64,000 nucleotides of DNA from Branchipolynoe longqiensis (taxonomy: Eukaryota > Annelida > Polychaeta > Phyllodocida > Polynoidae): the NCBI GenBank assembly GCA_030323885.1, contig CM059197.1, forward strand, positions 34,551,884 through 34,615,883. Direction: 5' to 3'. The position numbers and the translations under genes are program-made. The notes beneath the pieces are model-generated. The model saw nothing but the letters and a program-made list of their open reading frames with translations. It ran no database searches and was not told the origin of the DNA. How positions within the stretch are numbered: the first letter of the stretch is position 1; every line of letters starts with the position of its first letter. Below, piece after piece: positions 1-10,987 of this stretch.

Positions 1-505
1 AGTCACTGGGCTATTATGACACCAGCAGGTGGTAGAAATTGCAGGAACAGCGTAACCATTAATGGTTTTCTTCCCACTGCCCCTTATAAAGAAATTAATC
101 CATAAAACAAAGCCCTGGAACTAATATACAAATAACCTACAGACTGCTCTTTATGGAAACAAACACATGTTTAGACAAAGATACAATGATATCAGGACGT
201 ATTCATCATTAGACAAATTCTGTGATTCAAATATTGGTTCTATATGGCCTGGGGTAACAATCACAACATAATTTGTTGCTATAATTTACTGTATCTGCAT
301 ATTGACTCAATTATATAGACTTTATCCTGAGTTTAAAACATGATTGTGAGACTTCACCTCAATGACAGGGTACAGCGCATTCCATAAGGTGGGCTATGAG
401 TATAATGTGAATTTGTCAACAAACTTTGACTTTGTAGTCACTTTATCAAATAAGTCTGTTTGTCTCGTTTCATTTAAGCTATTGATATCATGGTTATAGC
501 GAAAC
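1..505. other. AT-rich unique-looking sequence, no feature recognised
   Basis: Low-complexity AT-rich DNA with no convincing open frame or terminal repeats. It borders the 36-bp minisatellite on its left. Confidence 0.5.
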
Positions 506-555
506 ATATTTGAAAATGACATTGACAGTTTGTTTGGTGAGACTGCTAGATTCAT

Positions 556-1998
556 CCAACTATAGACTAAGTGAAAGACTGTTAAATATATTCTACAGTA
601 GATGCAGTGTGAGACCGTTAGATATATCCTACAGTAGACTCGGTGTAAGACTGTTAGATATGTCCTACAGTAGATGCAGTGTGACACTGTTAGATATATC
701 CTACAGTAGACGCAGTGCGAGACCATTAGATATATCCTACACTAGACTCAGTGTGAGACTGTTAGATATATCCTACACTAGACTCAGTGTGAGACTGTTA
801 GATATATTCTACAGTAGACTCAGTTTAAGACTGTTAGATATATTCTACAGTAGACTCAGTGTGAGACTGTTAGATATATTCTACAGTAGACTCAGTGTAA
901 GACTGTTAGATATATTCTACAGTAGACTCAGTGTAAGACTGTTAGATATATTCTACAGTAAACTCAGTGTGAGACTGTTAGATATATCCTACACTAGACT
1001 CAGTGTGAGACTGTTAGATATATTCTACACTAGACTCAGTGTGAGACTGTTAGATATATCCTACACTAGACTCAGTGTGAGACTGTTAGATATATTCTAC
1101 AGTAGACTCAGTGTGAGACTGTTAGATATATTCTACAGTAGACTCAGTGTGAGACTGTTAGATATATTCTACAGTATACTCAGTGTAAGACTGTTAGATA
1201 TATCCTACACTAGACTCAGTGTGAGACTGTTAGATATATTCTACACTAGACTCAGTGTGAGACTGTTAGATATATTCTACAGTAGACTCAGTGTGATACT
1301 GTTAAATATATTCTACAGTAGACTCAGTGTAAGACTGTTAGATATATCCTACACTAGACTCAGTGTGAGACTGTTAGATATATCCTACACTAGACTCAGT
1401 GTGAGACTGTTAGATATATCCTACACTAGACTCAGTGTGAGACTGTTAGATATATTCTACAGTAGACTCAGTGTGAGACTGTCAGATATATTCTACAGTA
1501 GACTCAGTGTAAGACTGTTAGATATATTCTACAGTAGACTCAGTGTAAGACTGTTAGATATATTCTACATTAGACTCATTGTGATGTTCTTATGTCTATC
1601 CAACTGTAGACTCAGTGAGAGACTGTTAGATATATTCTACACTAGACTCAGTGTGAGACTGTTAGATATATTCTACAGTAGACTCAGTGTAAGACTGTTA
1701 GATATATCCTACACTAGACTCAGTGTGAGACTGTTAGATATATCCTACACTAGACTCAGTGTGCGACTGTTAGGTATATTCTACAGTAGACTCAGTGTAA
1801 GATTGTTAGATATATTCTACAGTAGACTCAGTGTAAGACTGTTAGATATATTCTACAGTAGACTAGGTGTAAGACTGTTAGATATATTCTACAGTAGACT
1901 CAGTGTGAGACTGTTAGATATATCCTACATTAGACGCAGTGTGATGTTCTTATGTCTATCCAACTGTAGACTCAGTGAGAGACTGTTAGATACATAAT
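556..1998. repeat. 36-bp minisatellite, about 40 units
   Basis: The unit reads approximately GTTAGATATATTCTACAGTA followed by GACTCAGTGTGAGACT and repeats head to tail. Units differ by a few substitutions (TCC/TTC, ACAGTAG/ACACTAG, GTGAGAC/GTAAGAC). Two units (near 1575-1615 and 1935-1975) carry the same divergent segment TGATGTTCTTATGTCTATCC, so a higher-order unit of about 360 bp was duplicated. Because 36 is divisible by three, one frame stays open for 495 codons as a 12-residue repeat (RLSVRLLDIFYS). I regard this as arithmetic, not a gene: there is no promoter, signal peptide or flanking exon, and the variation does not favour synonymous sites. Confidence 0.95.
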
Positions 1999-2261
1999 AC
2001 TGCCGACTCATAGTGAGACTATTATATACAGTACACTCTACTGTATACTCAGAGTTGAGCCTCTCTATACATGCTCACTAAATGTGAATACAAGTGCAGA
2101 AACCTACACAGTTTTAATCCACTAGTGCTGAATTATTTTCCAAAGTTTCTCCTCTCCTGTCTATTTTTTCTTCTATTATGCCAAATAGACTGATAGGCTC
2201 TTCATATGCCAGTTAGCTTACTTTTATTGTTGTTTTCCCTCATCCCTGCTCACACAATTCC

Positions 2262-2652
2262 AAACACCCTATAATACTAAGACGGCTCACTCACTATCTC
2301 TCCCATGGTAATGTAAATTTTGCAGTGCCACCTTGTGGTGGGTTTGATCAGCCCAGCTGCTGGTTGGTGTTTCACATGTAAACACATACAATTATATTAT
2401 ACATGAGATAGGTAAGTATGAATACACATCAATCTGAAATTGCTATGAACAAATACACATCATCATGAGCATCATCATCATCATCATCGCCATCATCACA
2501 CATCTTTCACATTCATATATACATTCATACATATAATATAGCAACTTTTTAACCAAGAGAACAGCCTGCACACCAATTGGTGGGTTTGATCATTTTGATT
2601 ACACAGTACAGGCTGAGTGAGCCATCTTAGTATTGTATTTGTAGGGTCTTTG
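2262..2652. mobile_element. hAT-like miniature inverted-repeat element, copy 1
   Basis: The left end (AAACACCCTATAATAC, then TAAGACGGCTCACTC) and the right end (GAGTGAGCCATCTTAG, then TAGGGTCTTTG) are inverted repeats. The element is bracketed by a perfect 8-bp direct repeat ACAATTCC at 2254-2261 and 2653-2660. An 8-bp duplication and ends close to CAAnG are typical of hAT elements. It has no transposase and carries an ATC microsatellite (2460-2500). The right end is slightly degraded relative to the copy at 10174. Confidence 0.8.
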
Positions 2653-2660
2653 ACAATTCC

Positions 2661-3020
2661 AACACGTGACCGGATGCTTTCCCCTCAGGGTATGTCCATC
2701 AGACTTCCACCCGCCCACACCCTCCACCCCCAAATCGAATTTCGACATTTCTTAAAATGTTGAGTTTTTGCTCTCAATCTATTTTTCTTTTCTTTTCTAT
2801 AATTTCTTTCATCGACACTGGGTAAATATTGCCAGCCAGTGGATATGACGGACTGTCAAGAATGGCTGGCCTGAGAGCTGTTCCAACTGGGCTGGTTAAA
2901 GGTACACTAACACGACGGATACCAGTTTAAAGTATCACTTTTTAATTATTTTAATAAAAGTGCGTAATCCTCTAAACATACATTTTGTCAGTACTGCTGC
3001 CATGCTCGAATATGGCTAAT
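2661..3020. other. Non-coding stretch, no feature recognised
   Basis: Mixed-composition DNA with no open frame, tandem array or inverted ends that I can support. Confidence 0.4.
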
Positions 3021-3023
3021 CAT

Positions 3024-3130
3024 TTGTTTGTTGGAGCTTTCTGTTCTAGCAACATATATGGTCATATTAGGACGGGTATCGACGTGGAGCAGTATGCACT
3101 CGTGATGACTTTATAGTGTTGGCCCATTGA
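3024..3130 (-). mobile_element. SINE-B tail-1 fragment
   Basis: A decayed match to the tail-1 part only (CTAGCAACATATATGGTCAT at 3047 onward, then GTGATGACTTTATAGTG). The central part and the tRNA head are missing. Confidence 0.7.
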
Positions 3131-3150
3131 TATATATGAGCAATTATTAA

Positions 3151-3497
3151 AGCTGCATAGTCCAATGAAATATCAAATTTTCAAAACCAAACCAAATATC
3201 TAGATTTGATTTTACATATCTAACTTAGATACTGATGCACTTATTAGGCATTTGTTTCTGCATAGAAGGCAATACTGAGTCAATTTAACAGAACCTGTTA
3301 CTGCAGAAGTCTATGGTGTCAGAGTTGTGGCAAGCTTGCCAAAACTAATTTTCCATGTTTGCACTCAAAATATCTCAAAAGTTTACCGTTTAAAATAAAA
3401 GTAACTTTGAACTAATGTAAAATAGGTACTAGTGGTCAATTTAATATATTTATCTCAGTAAAAATGCAGAAATTCAAAACCATCGGACTATGCAACT
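3151..3497. mobile_element. TTAA-flanked miniature inverted-repeat element, most complete copy
   Basis: Ends are AGCTGCATAGTCCAATG on the left and the inverse of AGTTGCATAGTCCGATGG on the right, flanked by TTAA at 3147-3150 and 3498-3501. TTAA targets are typical of piggyBac and Kolobok elements. The family is otherwise unassigned and encodes nothing. Related or partial copies lie at 9120-9720, 12413-12855, 29265-29500, 33992-34100, 36930-36966 and 55376-55880. Confidence 0.75.
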
Positions 3498-3501
3498 TTA
3501 A

Positions 3502-4055
3502 GTAAAGGAAGAAATTATTGTTCAATCCTAATTATGTTTGCAAGAACACCAACTCACCTCATTAACGTCGTGGTTATATTCCGGCAAACGATGACGTTAC
3601 CTGAAAAAACATTGAGTGAAACCTATTAACAATGGACCTTAAATGTTGGAATTACCCCCTGGTGCATTATTCCCAGTTCCCTGGTGTTTATAAATGAAAA
3701 CATTCATATAAATGAGTATGCACCCCAGCATCAACATAAACAAAACACATGTTATATTCAACACTGTTTATATTTCTAGAATATGAATATTCTATTTATA
3801 TGAATATATGCTCAAATCGTGTACCCACACCTTAAACTACTCAGTCTGGCGTCAACTGAAGAAGCATGGTGCATATATATGTGTTGTTAAGTTGCATAAT
3901 CCGAATATTTGGATGTTCGACCATATTTTAATCAATACATAATTTACCTTGCTCAGTTTAGGCTTCCTCATTTAATTTGAAGTTATTTTTATTTTCAACA
4001 GCTAACTTTGGAGATAGTAATCTTTCATTTTTTTCACCTCAACTATCTTGTTTGT
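3502..4055. other. Non-coding AT-rich stretch
   Basis: No frame, array or inverted ends recognised between the TTAA element and the SINE at 4056. Confidence 0.4.
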
Positions 4056-4262
4056 TTGGTACATTAGTTGTTAAAGCAGGGGAATTTTCAATCGCGTACA
4101 TTTGGTCTTCATCATTCAACTGCTCCTTGCCCTATCCTAGTAATGCCAAATGCAAGGCTAGGTATCGGCAAGTATGAATTTTTAAGTCAGTGGTTTGATG
4201 CGACCAGGGTTTGAACGTCATGTCCTACCAAATTGGGAGACCGGCATTCAACTCATTGATGT
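4056..4262 (-). mobile_element. SINE-B with tail 2
   Basis: Read on the minus strand it runs from a tRNA-like head (degenerate B box near 4210) through the shared core (inverse of CTATCCTAGTAATGCC) to tail 2 (CATTAGTTGTTAAAGCAGG at 4062 onward on the plus strand). Confidence 0.8.
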
Positions 4263-4353
4263 CAACAACAAAATGCTGAACTTTATATGTATTATAATGT
4301 ATTATAATAATATAAAGGAACGGAGTGAAACCCATTGTTAATTATATTATTGT

Positions 4354-4656
4354 AGTGGTCTGCACTGACCTCTCGGGCAAGGAGCCGCATGGACAGGTAG
4401 GCGTGGGTAGTGTGTTGATATCAGGGAGCCGAGGTGGTGTAATGGTTAGCACACTGGCCGGAATGCAAAGAGACGTGGGTTCGCAATATTTCCCATTTTC
4501 ATCACCCCCACGACACTGGTTGCTGTGACCATGATGCTATACAAGCTACGCGCTGTATACTTGTTGAACCTACCCTGTGTATGTAAGTGCGTTGCATTGC
4601 CTGTATGTATGTAATTGTAAGCATTATAAGACTTACAATTCCAGGGGGACGAGTCT
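4354..4656 (+). mobile_element. SINE-C, copy 1 of a tandem pair
   Basis: Contains the leader TGGTCTGCACTGACCTC, a tRNA-like core starting at 4428, a body with AATATTTCCCATTTTCATCA and a tail ending in GACTTACAATTCCAGGGGG. The tRNA-like core is broken: the segment from the B box to the acceptor 3' strand is deleted at about 4483. Confidence 0.8.
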
Positions 4657-4850
4657 AGTGGTCTGCACTGACCTCTCAGGCAAGTAACCACATAGACAGG
4701 TAGGCGTGGGTAGTGTGTTGATATCAGGGAGCCTAGGTGGTGTAATGGTTAGCACACTGGCCCGGAATGCAAAGAGACGTGGGTTCGAGTCCCGCTCTAG
4801 GCGCAATATTTCCCATTTTCATCACCCCCACGACATTATTGTATATATTG
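4657..4850 (+). mobile_element. SINE-C, copy 2 of a tandem pair
   Basis: It follows copy 1 directly, the leader beginning at the end of the preceding tail. The tRNA-like core is complete here, and the body ends about 50 bp after it. The head-to-tail arrangement recurs at 22326-22828. Confidence 0.8.
4731..4802 (+). other. tRNA-like core of SINE-C
   Basis: The first six bases GCCTAG pair perfectly with the last six CTAGGC. There is an A box (TGGTGTAATGGTTAGCACA) and a B box (GGTTCGAGTCC) inside a T arm whose stem GTGGG pairs with CCCGC. The anticodon arm is irregular, so this is a tRNA-derived SINE promoter, not a working tRNA gene. The same 72-nt core is at 22403-22474 and 22723-22794. Confidence 0.75.
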
Positions 4851-4859
4851 TTTATTATA

Positions 4860-5370
4860 ATATCGATTGTATGCATTTGGAGTCCCGCGCCCACCTTAGT
4901 ACGGAACGCACACATGGAGCGCCACCTCCGTGGTGCCGAATTAATGGAAATCATTGTCAGTTTGGTTACATTCTTCTTATTTTATGTAGGGCATATATAG
5001 TCCCAGCCAGAGAACTAATAAAGAACTTAGCCCAACTGTGCATTTACCTAACCTCATTGCCTAGTGGATTTATATGATGCATTCAATTGACTTAATATTC
5101 CCTTCAATGTTGCAACAAATTCTTGAATAAATTCACTACTATGTAAGTTGGATATATAGTTTCAAATAAATAAATATATATTTTCATCGGACTATGCAGC
5201 CTGCAGTTGATGGAGATATGACCTTAGATGTTGGCAGGACGTAAAACCCCAACATCCATCCATCCAGGAGTACATTGAATAAATCCCGCTTATTTTAAAG
5301 CAGCATTTACTACAATGTACTTCTTTATTCCACAATCAGAGAAGAAACTGATCCATCACACTCTCCTTTA
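4860..5370. other. Non-coding stretch with a scrap of the TTAA element
   Basis: At 5184-5200 the sequence TTCATCGGACTATGCAGCC matches one end of the TTAA element. The remainder holds no feature I can support. Confidence 0.45.
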
Positions 5371-5371
5371 A

Positions 5372-5654
5372 GTGGTTGTCACACCTCACCGGATTGAGCA
5401 ACGGACAGAGTTGCCTAGTCCGGTGGGGTTCGGGCGTGATAAGTATCAAAATGTATTAAAATGCGTCAAAATGTTGTGATATTGGATCAAAGGATGCTGG
5501 ATAAATGGACATGAAACGGACATGAAATGGACATGAAACAGACATGATTGCGCCTTTTGGAAAAGTCTTGACAGATTTTGTTTGTGTGCGGACATGTCCA
5601 GAAGCAATTTACACTGATAAAAATCGCAAAATTAGCGTGGTGTCAGGTGGTCTT
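5372..5654. mobile_element. Candidate TAA-flanked inverted-repeat element (group H7)
   Basis: The left end GTGGTTGTCACACCTCACC and the right end (inverse of AAGACCACCTGACACCACG) are imperfect inverted repeats flanked by TAA (5369-5371 and 5655-5657). The CACACC block at the left end resembles the other H elements. The interior reiterates a short word, GGACATGAAA, four times at about 5505-5550. This is the weakest member of the group. Confidence 0.45.
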
Positions 5655-5767
5655 TAACAGTCCATTTGCTTGTTAATGCAGCTTCCTTTTGGGACGTAGT
5701 AAGGAGACAAGCTGAGTGGAAATTATGGACAAATAGGTGCACACAACAAAGAATTTTTTTTGGGGTG

Positions 5768-6066
5768 CCATTAGTTGTTTAAGCATGGGAAATTTCAGTC
5801 ATTGACGACTGGTCTTCCTCATTCCACTGCTGGTCGATAGAAAGCCCAAGCCTACACTTTTACTGACCCAAGGGATTTTTAACCTCCCACACCACATAGA
5901 CATGGTATGAGAGCAACCGGCCTTTGATGACGCTGTAAGTTATACACAGCGGTGGAAATCCCAATTGGCAGAGCTGGGGGCACGAGGAATCGAACCGCCA
6001 ACCCTCAGATTAGGAGTCTGACCTAGAAAAAAGTCAGACACTCTAACCACTCCGCCACAGAGAACG
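5768..6066 (-). mobile_element. SINE-A head joined to tail 2
   Basis: The tRNA-like head is at 5985-6066 (inverse of a GTGGCGGAGTGGTTAGAG start). The body is the SINE-A body up to GGTCGATAGAAAG near 5832. It then switches to tail 2 (CCATTAGTTGTTTAAGCATG), which is otherwise seen behind SINE-B. Confidence 0.85.
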
Positions 6067-6224
6067 CAAGATTGCGACTGATCATTATGAGATCAATTCA
6101 GCTGGTCTCCTTAGTAGGTAGCTGACCGCCATTAGGATGGCTCTAGCCGTGGTCGTACACACAGGCACCCCGGGCCTTGGCCTCTGGGTCTGCCATCCCA
6201 TAATAGACTTATATTACTGCCTTG

Positions 6225-6570
6225 GGTAGGGTTGGTTGGTTTGTTGTCGCAGTTTTACGTCCTGGCATCATCTAAGGTCATATCAGGATGGGTACTGACT
6301 TGTGACAGTGCACACTCATGGCGACTTTATAGTGCTGCCCCATTGGGAAATCAGGCCGCTGACACCATGACCCAATATCCCTCTCAGTCACATTATCCCG
6401 ACACTGTGTTAAGCAGTCCTTGCCCTATCCTATTAATGCCAAGCGCCAGGCTAGGAAGCAGCATGTATCAATTTGATAAGTCATTGAATTTACTCGACCG
6501 GGAACCAAACTCCCGATCTCCCACATTCGAGGCCCGCTCTCTACTGATTCAGCTGCCATGCCTGTCACTT
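6225..6570 (-). mobile_element. SINE-B with tail 1
   Basis: Nearly full length. Tail 1 is at 6240-6400, the core (CTATCCTATTAATGCC) near 6425, and the decayed tRNA head at 6480-6570. A frame is open across it by chance. Confidence 0.85.
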
Positions 6571-7138
6571 GGGTTGGGAATGAGTAAGGAGAGGTCGGAA
6601 GAACGTCACTTTATTCCAATGGCAATCAACTCCATCAGCATGCTCGCCATGTGTAATCATTTCTTGAGGCCGCAATCAAAATCTAAGGCTGACATGAGCA
6701 GGAAGGTATGCCAGCAAACGATGAGCAAATCAGCAACATTTACAGTCTTTTTAGCAATGTATAACAGTCAATCAATCAAGCATTTTATATATCAATATTT
6801 TATCAATCAATGGACATTAATCAATCAATGGGACAACATACTATAATGAACATGGAAATTAAAGAGTGTATTATAGAATTATGAATTATGAAGGTACGTA
6901 GTATTTAGACTCAAATGATCTTTTTTATTAATTGGTTTGGTGTGTTTATTACAGCGAGTCAAGTGGGTTGTGGGTGGGTGGGTTGAGAAGAAATGTTTGG
7001 CTGACGGGTCTCAGTGGAAGAGCGAAATGGGAATGGGACAGTGGTGTGGGAGGAAGAGTCTGGGGGTGAGAGTAGGTGAGGCTGTCTGTGATTGGCTTGG
7101 GAGGTGGAGCCTATCGGGCATTATGTGGGGTTGATTGA
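6571..7138. other. Non-coding stretch, no feature recognised
   Basis: AT-rich to 6950, then a G-rich segment (6960-7130) with no detectable homology. It abuts the 5' break of the LINE fragment. Confidence 0.4.
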
Positions 7139-7139
7139 A

Positions 7140-7720
7140 GCACTATATCAAGTGATGGACGCATTGATGCTGAGATACAGAGGAGGATGGCCAAGGCTAG
7201 CGCATCTTTTGGCCGACTACGCCAGAGACTCTGGAACAATCACCATGTGTCCATTCGGGTCAAAGGTAAGATCTACCGCGCAATCATGCTATCCACCCTA
7301 CTATACGGAGCCGAGGCCTGGACAGTGTACAGACAGCAGGTGAAAAAGCTGCATGCCTTCATGATGTGACATCTGCGTTCAATCATGAGGCTAACCTGGA
7401 AGGACAAAGTGACAAATAAGGAAATACTTGAACGGATGGGTCTGCCCTCTATGGAAGATCTTTTGATCAAAAAGAATCTCCGGTGGACTGGACACCTCAT
7501 GAGGATGTCATCAGACAGGCTACCAAAGCAGATCCTTTATTCTCAACTGTCTTCTGTCTCCGGTTCAGGGATACCATCAAGAGAAACCTGAAGCTGAGAG
7601 ACATTAAGACCGACTCATGGACGCAACTCTCACAGCAGAGAGCTAAATGGAGAGTGGCACTCAAGTAATGAAAGCAGTCTTTGTCGCATTGCGACCGACA
7701 GTATGATGATGATGATTGAC
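7140..7720 (+). pseudogene. Non-LTR retrotransposon fragment: C-terminal end of reverse transcriptase plus 3' tail (LINE family a)
   Basis: This is the region downstream of the RT catalytic core in a LINE polyprotein. The reading begins ISSDGRIDAEIQRRMAKA at about 7150, continues with KIYRAIMLSTLLYGAEAWTV (about 7265-7325), then LTWKDKVTNKEILERMG and LRWTGHLMRM, a pattern common in animal LINE C-termini. It is 5'-truncated, has a stop at 7367 and a frameshift near 7555-7565, and ends at TAA 7666-7668. The tail continues as GAAAGCAGTCTTTGTCGC to an ATG/GAT microsatellite near 7700-7718. The same tail, interrupted by another element, is at 34101-34395. I do not assign the clade. Confidence 0.85.
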
Positions 7721-7799
7721 AGGTAGGTGGGGCTGATTCACTATGCCCCGCACCCCCAGCATCGACAGCAAATGAGTGCCCCACTCTTTTAATCCTATT

Positions 7800-8104
7800 T
7801 TTGTTTCCTTGAAGATTTATCCTGCCTATCATGGATAAGTCTGGATAGACGTGTTTTCACCATTAGACAGTTTGTTGATAGAAAGCCTGGGCCAACACTT
7901 TTACCGACCCAAGGGATTTTTAACCTCCACACCACATAGACATGGTATGAGAGCAACTGGCCTTTGATGATTCTGTAAGTTATACACAGCGGTGGAAATC
8001 CAAATTGGCAGAGGTGGGGGAACAGGGAATCGAACCACCGACCTTCAGATTAGGAGTCTGACCAAACAAAATTTCAGACACTTTAACCACTCCACCACAG
8101 AGAA
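7800..8104 (-). mobile_element. SINE-A, full length with its own tail
   Basis: Minus-strand copy. The tail begins CTTGAAGATTTATCCTGCC at 7810, followed by the body (GTCGATAGAAAG-type junction near 7874), with the tRNA-like head at 8020-8104 ending CCACCACAGAGAAC. Confidence 0.85.
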
Positions 8105-8535
8105 CATTAATCATGATCGAGAAGTTTGAGTACTACTTTCAGTCATAGTAGACGGTGGGGTTGGGGCATCCCCATTTTTCAACATTTTCAACATTTTCAT
8201 TGTGGTACAAAGCATACAACAGGTGAGGGTGGGAGTGGTCACTCCCACAGCACTGGCTCCATGGATAATGGAACCTCAATAAAAAAAATATTTAAAAAAA
8301 CTCCTGTTGACTTGAAAATATATATTCTCAAACTACCCAATATATTCCCTAACAGGAAACAAAAGGCAAGTTAGGAACAAGCATTAATTTTGTCAGTCTT
8401 CACTTTGCCTTGGTCCACTGAGACGGGGGGGCGGAAGGATTGTTTGTTGATAAAAAGTGATGCTAGTAGTTATGGCTCATTTTCTCAATTTTATTTAAGG
8501 AGAATTGTTAGCAATTAGTAGCTCTTATTTTGTAT
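8105..8535. other. Non-coding stretch, no feature recognised
   Basis: No array, inverted ends or coding similarity recognised. Confidence 0.4.
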
Positions 8536-8537
8536 TT

Positions 8538-8683
8538 TGTTGGTACATTAGTTGATTAAGCAGGGCAAATTTCAAATGCGCAACAATTTGTCTTCCTCAT
8601 TCCACTGCTCTGCGCCCTATCCTAGTAATTCCGAACGCCAGGCTTGGTAGCGACAAGTATACATTTTTAATTCATTGGTTTGA
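8538..8683 (-). mobile_element. SINE-B core with tail 2, head missing
   Basis: Tail 2 (ACATTAGTTGATTAAGCAGG) and the core are present to TTCATTGGTTTGAC. The tRNA-like head is absent. Confidence 0.8.
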
Positions 8684-8715
8684 CATTAATATTCCCACAA
8701 CTTTTCTTTTTTTCT

Positions 8716-8900
8716 TTTTTTTAATTGAGGCTGTATTTATACTGTCCATAGCATATAATCCCGGGTACCCAGGCTTGTTTTCAATGCTGGCCAGTTGTAG
8801 TGTTGGTGTTATCTTACCACACAGTAGCTGCTGATAAGTTATTTCATTGCCTGCATTTCAGTAGCAGATAGATAGTTGGTTGGTATGGTTAGTAGCCTAT
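8716..8900 (-). mobile_element. 3' untranslated end of LINE family d
   Basis: The minus strand matches the sequence downstream of the LINE at 36975-38600: TTTATACTGTCCATAGCAT and CTTGTTTTCAATGCTGGCC here are the inverse of the segment at about 38515-38590, and ACCACACAGTAG matches near 38445-38500. Only the 3' end was copied, as expected from 5'-truncated LINE insertion. Confidence 0.75.
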
Positions 8901-9119
8901 GTTAGTTTTTTTTAAATTTTCTTGGCATATATGTATTTTATTTTGTTCTACTCTTATTACTAGACTAGCCTACTCCTATTTACATATCATAGGCTTGTAC
9001 GTAGCTGTAATTTACCGAAATGGGGAACAGCTGCTATAAACAGACAGATTTCCCTTTCAGGTTACATAATGATGTGGGTTTTAATATATTGACAATTACC
9101 ATGACAATATCGGATTTAA

Positions 9120-9720
9120 AGCCGCATAATCCGATGGAAAACATGCTCTAAACCCAAATACTGACCTAGATTAGAGCCTAGAGTCAAACTTAGATACTGG
9201 CACACTCATTAAACATCCAATGCAGTTTGTTGTTGTTGTGTGACACCATTATTCTCGTAAATGTGTAAAAATCAAGCCAATGTCTCGCATTTAGGTGTGC
9301 ACACCAAAAATAAAGTTTCATGTTTTCACTTAAAACATTACCCAAACATGGACAATAATCTATAATAAAAGTTACTTCAAACTAAAAATAAAGTAGATTA
9401 TAATGATGAACCTAATATATTTATCTGATTATTTGTTTCTTTGGTTGGTTGGAGTTTCAGATCCTGGCAACATCTAAGGTCATATCAGGATGGGTACCAA
9501 CTTGTGATAGCGTGCACTCATGGCAACTTCATAGTGCTGCCCCACTGGGAGACTAGCCCACCATGACCCAATTTCCTACAAAACCTCATTATCCTGACAC
9601 GACACTAACCACTCCTCACCCTATCCTAGTAAATACTAATACCAAACACGAGGCTAGGTAACAACAAGTTTCACATGTATCCGAAGAAATGCCCCCCAAA
9701 AACCAGTGGATTGTGCAACT
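9120..9720. mobile_element. TTAA-flanked element split by a SINE
   Basis: The ends AGCCGCATAATCCGATGG and the inverse of AGTTGCACAATCCACTGG are flanked by TTAA at 9116-9119 and 9721-9724. Its middle (to about 9432) matches the copy at 3151. The SINE at 9436-9672 interrupts the right part. Confidence 0.75.
9436..9672 (-). mobile_element. SINE-B tail 1 and core, head missing
   Basis: Inserted inside the TTAA element. Tail 1 is complete. The copy stops after the core (ACACGAGGCTAGGTAAC) without the tRNA-like head. Confidence 0.8.
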
Positions 9721-9977
9721 TTAACCTGTCGAGGATCACGTGTCTCCCAGGCTAGTTCCTATTTGTGTAAAGCGCACCACAGGGACACCGACATTTGGGA
9801 CCGGCACGATTATGTGGTCTGCAGCACTTCCGGTGAAATTGGTGCTCTTTTTATGACGCCCCCTGAGTTAGCCCTGCCAGCTCTGGGTTGCTGGCATGGA
9901 AAATACTATTGCATGACGTCCCCGGATGTATCTGACAGAAATTAGTTTTTTTTATAAAATATTTAAAATAATATTGT

Positions 9978-10640
9978 TTTGTTTGTTTGTTTGGGTTTTA
10001 CATCCTAGCAACATTTGAGGTTATATCACGATGGGTACCGATTTGTGACAGTGCGCAGTCATGGCAACTTTATAGTGCTGCTCCACTGGGAGGCCAGGCC
10101 GCCATCACCATGACCTGATATCCCACTCAATCACATTATCCTGACACTGCACTAACTAGTCCTTGGCCTATCCAAAGACCCTATAATACTAAGACGGCTC
10201 ACTCCCTATCTCTCCCATGGTAATGTAAATTTCACAGTGCCACCTTGTGGTGGGTTTGATCAGCCCGGCTGCTGGTTGGTGTTTCACTTGTAAACACATA
10301 CAATTATATTATACATGAGATAGGTAAGTATGAATACACATCAATATGAAATTGCTATGAACAAATACACATCATCAGCAGCATCATCATCATCACATTT
10401 ATACATATAATATAAGAACTGTTTAACCAAGAGAACAGCCAGCGCACCAAGTGGTGGGTTTCATCATTTTGATTACAGAGTACAGGCTGAGTGAGCCGTC
10501 TTAGTATTATAGGGTCGTTGGCCTATCGTAGGTATGCCGAGCGGCAGGCTAGGAAGTGACAAGTATTAATTAATCTTGTAAGTCATCACTTTGAATTAAC
10601 CGGGATTCGAACTCCCGACCTTCTGCACTTTAAAGACAAT
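9978..10640 (-). mobile_element. SINE-B with tail 1, interrupted by a hAT-like element
   Basis: The left part (9978-10173) runs through tail 1 to CCTTGGCCTATC. The right part (10521-10640) resumes at GCCTATCGTAGGTATGCC and reaches a B-box-like GGGATTCGAACTCCC. The interrupting element is described separately. Confidence 0.85.
10174..10520. mobile_element. hAT-like miniature inverted-repeat element, copy 2, inside a SINE
   Basis: The inverted ends AAAGACCCTATAATACTAAG and the inverse of CAACGACCCTATAATACTAA match over about 28 bp. The flanking 8-bp repeat is GCCTATCC (10166-10173) versus GCCTATCG (10521-10528), one mismatch. Both halves of the split SINE-B are recognisable, so this insertion is younger than that SINE copy. 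Confidence 0.85.
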
Positions 10641-10769
10641 AACTAGTGTGCCCGTGCTAATCTAAATGTTAGCTGACTGGTAGCTAGCAACATGATGCAC
10701 ATGCGCAGCTTGTGGGAGGCTTTGTGGAAAGGACAAAGGTTAAATGTATCCAGGTCTCATTTCTAACCA

Positions 10770-10860
10770 CGCTGGACGGGATAGCCCAGTGGTTATAGTG
10801 TCCATTTCGGCAGGTCAGACAGAAGGATTACCAGGTTGTGAGGTGTTTCGGTTTTGAAAA
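10770..10860 (+). other. tRNA-like SINE head fragment
   Basis: GGGATAGCCCAGTGGTTATA resembles a tRNA A box region, but the B box is degraded and I cannot match the body to SINE-A to D. Confidence 0.4.
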
Positions 10861-10987
10861 TGTCAGTCTTTCATCTCATTTATGTAGCTTCGAAGGAGAA
10901 GTAGTAACAAAGCCAACACGACTTAACTTATTTATAATTATCATGATCGAATATGACTAATCAATACCTTGCATATATTCTCTGTGT

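Noticed and set aside
510..1997. 495-codon open frame as a repetitive protein gene
   Set aside because: The frame follows from a 36-bp tandem unit; no signal peptide, domain, promoter or exon context supports it.
4731..4802. Functional tRNA gene
   Set aside because: Acceptor and T arm pair well, but the anticodon arm does not form properly and the sequence recurs inside a SINE.
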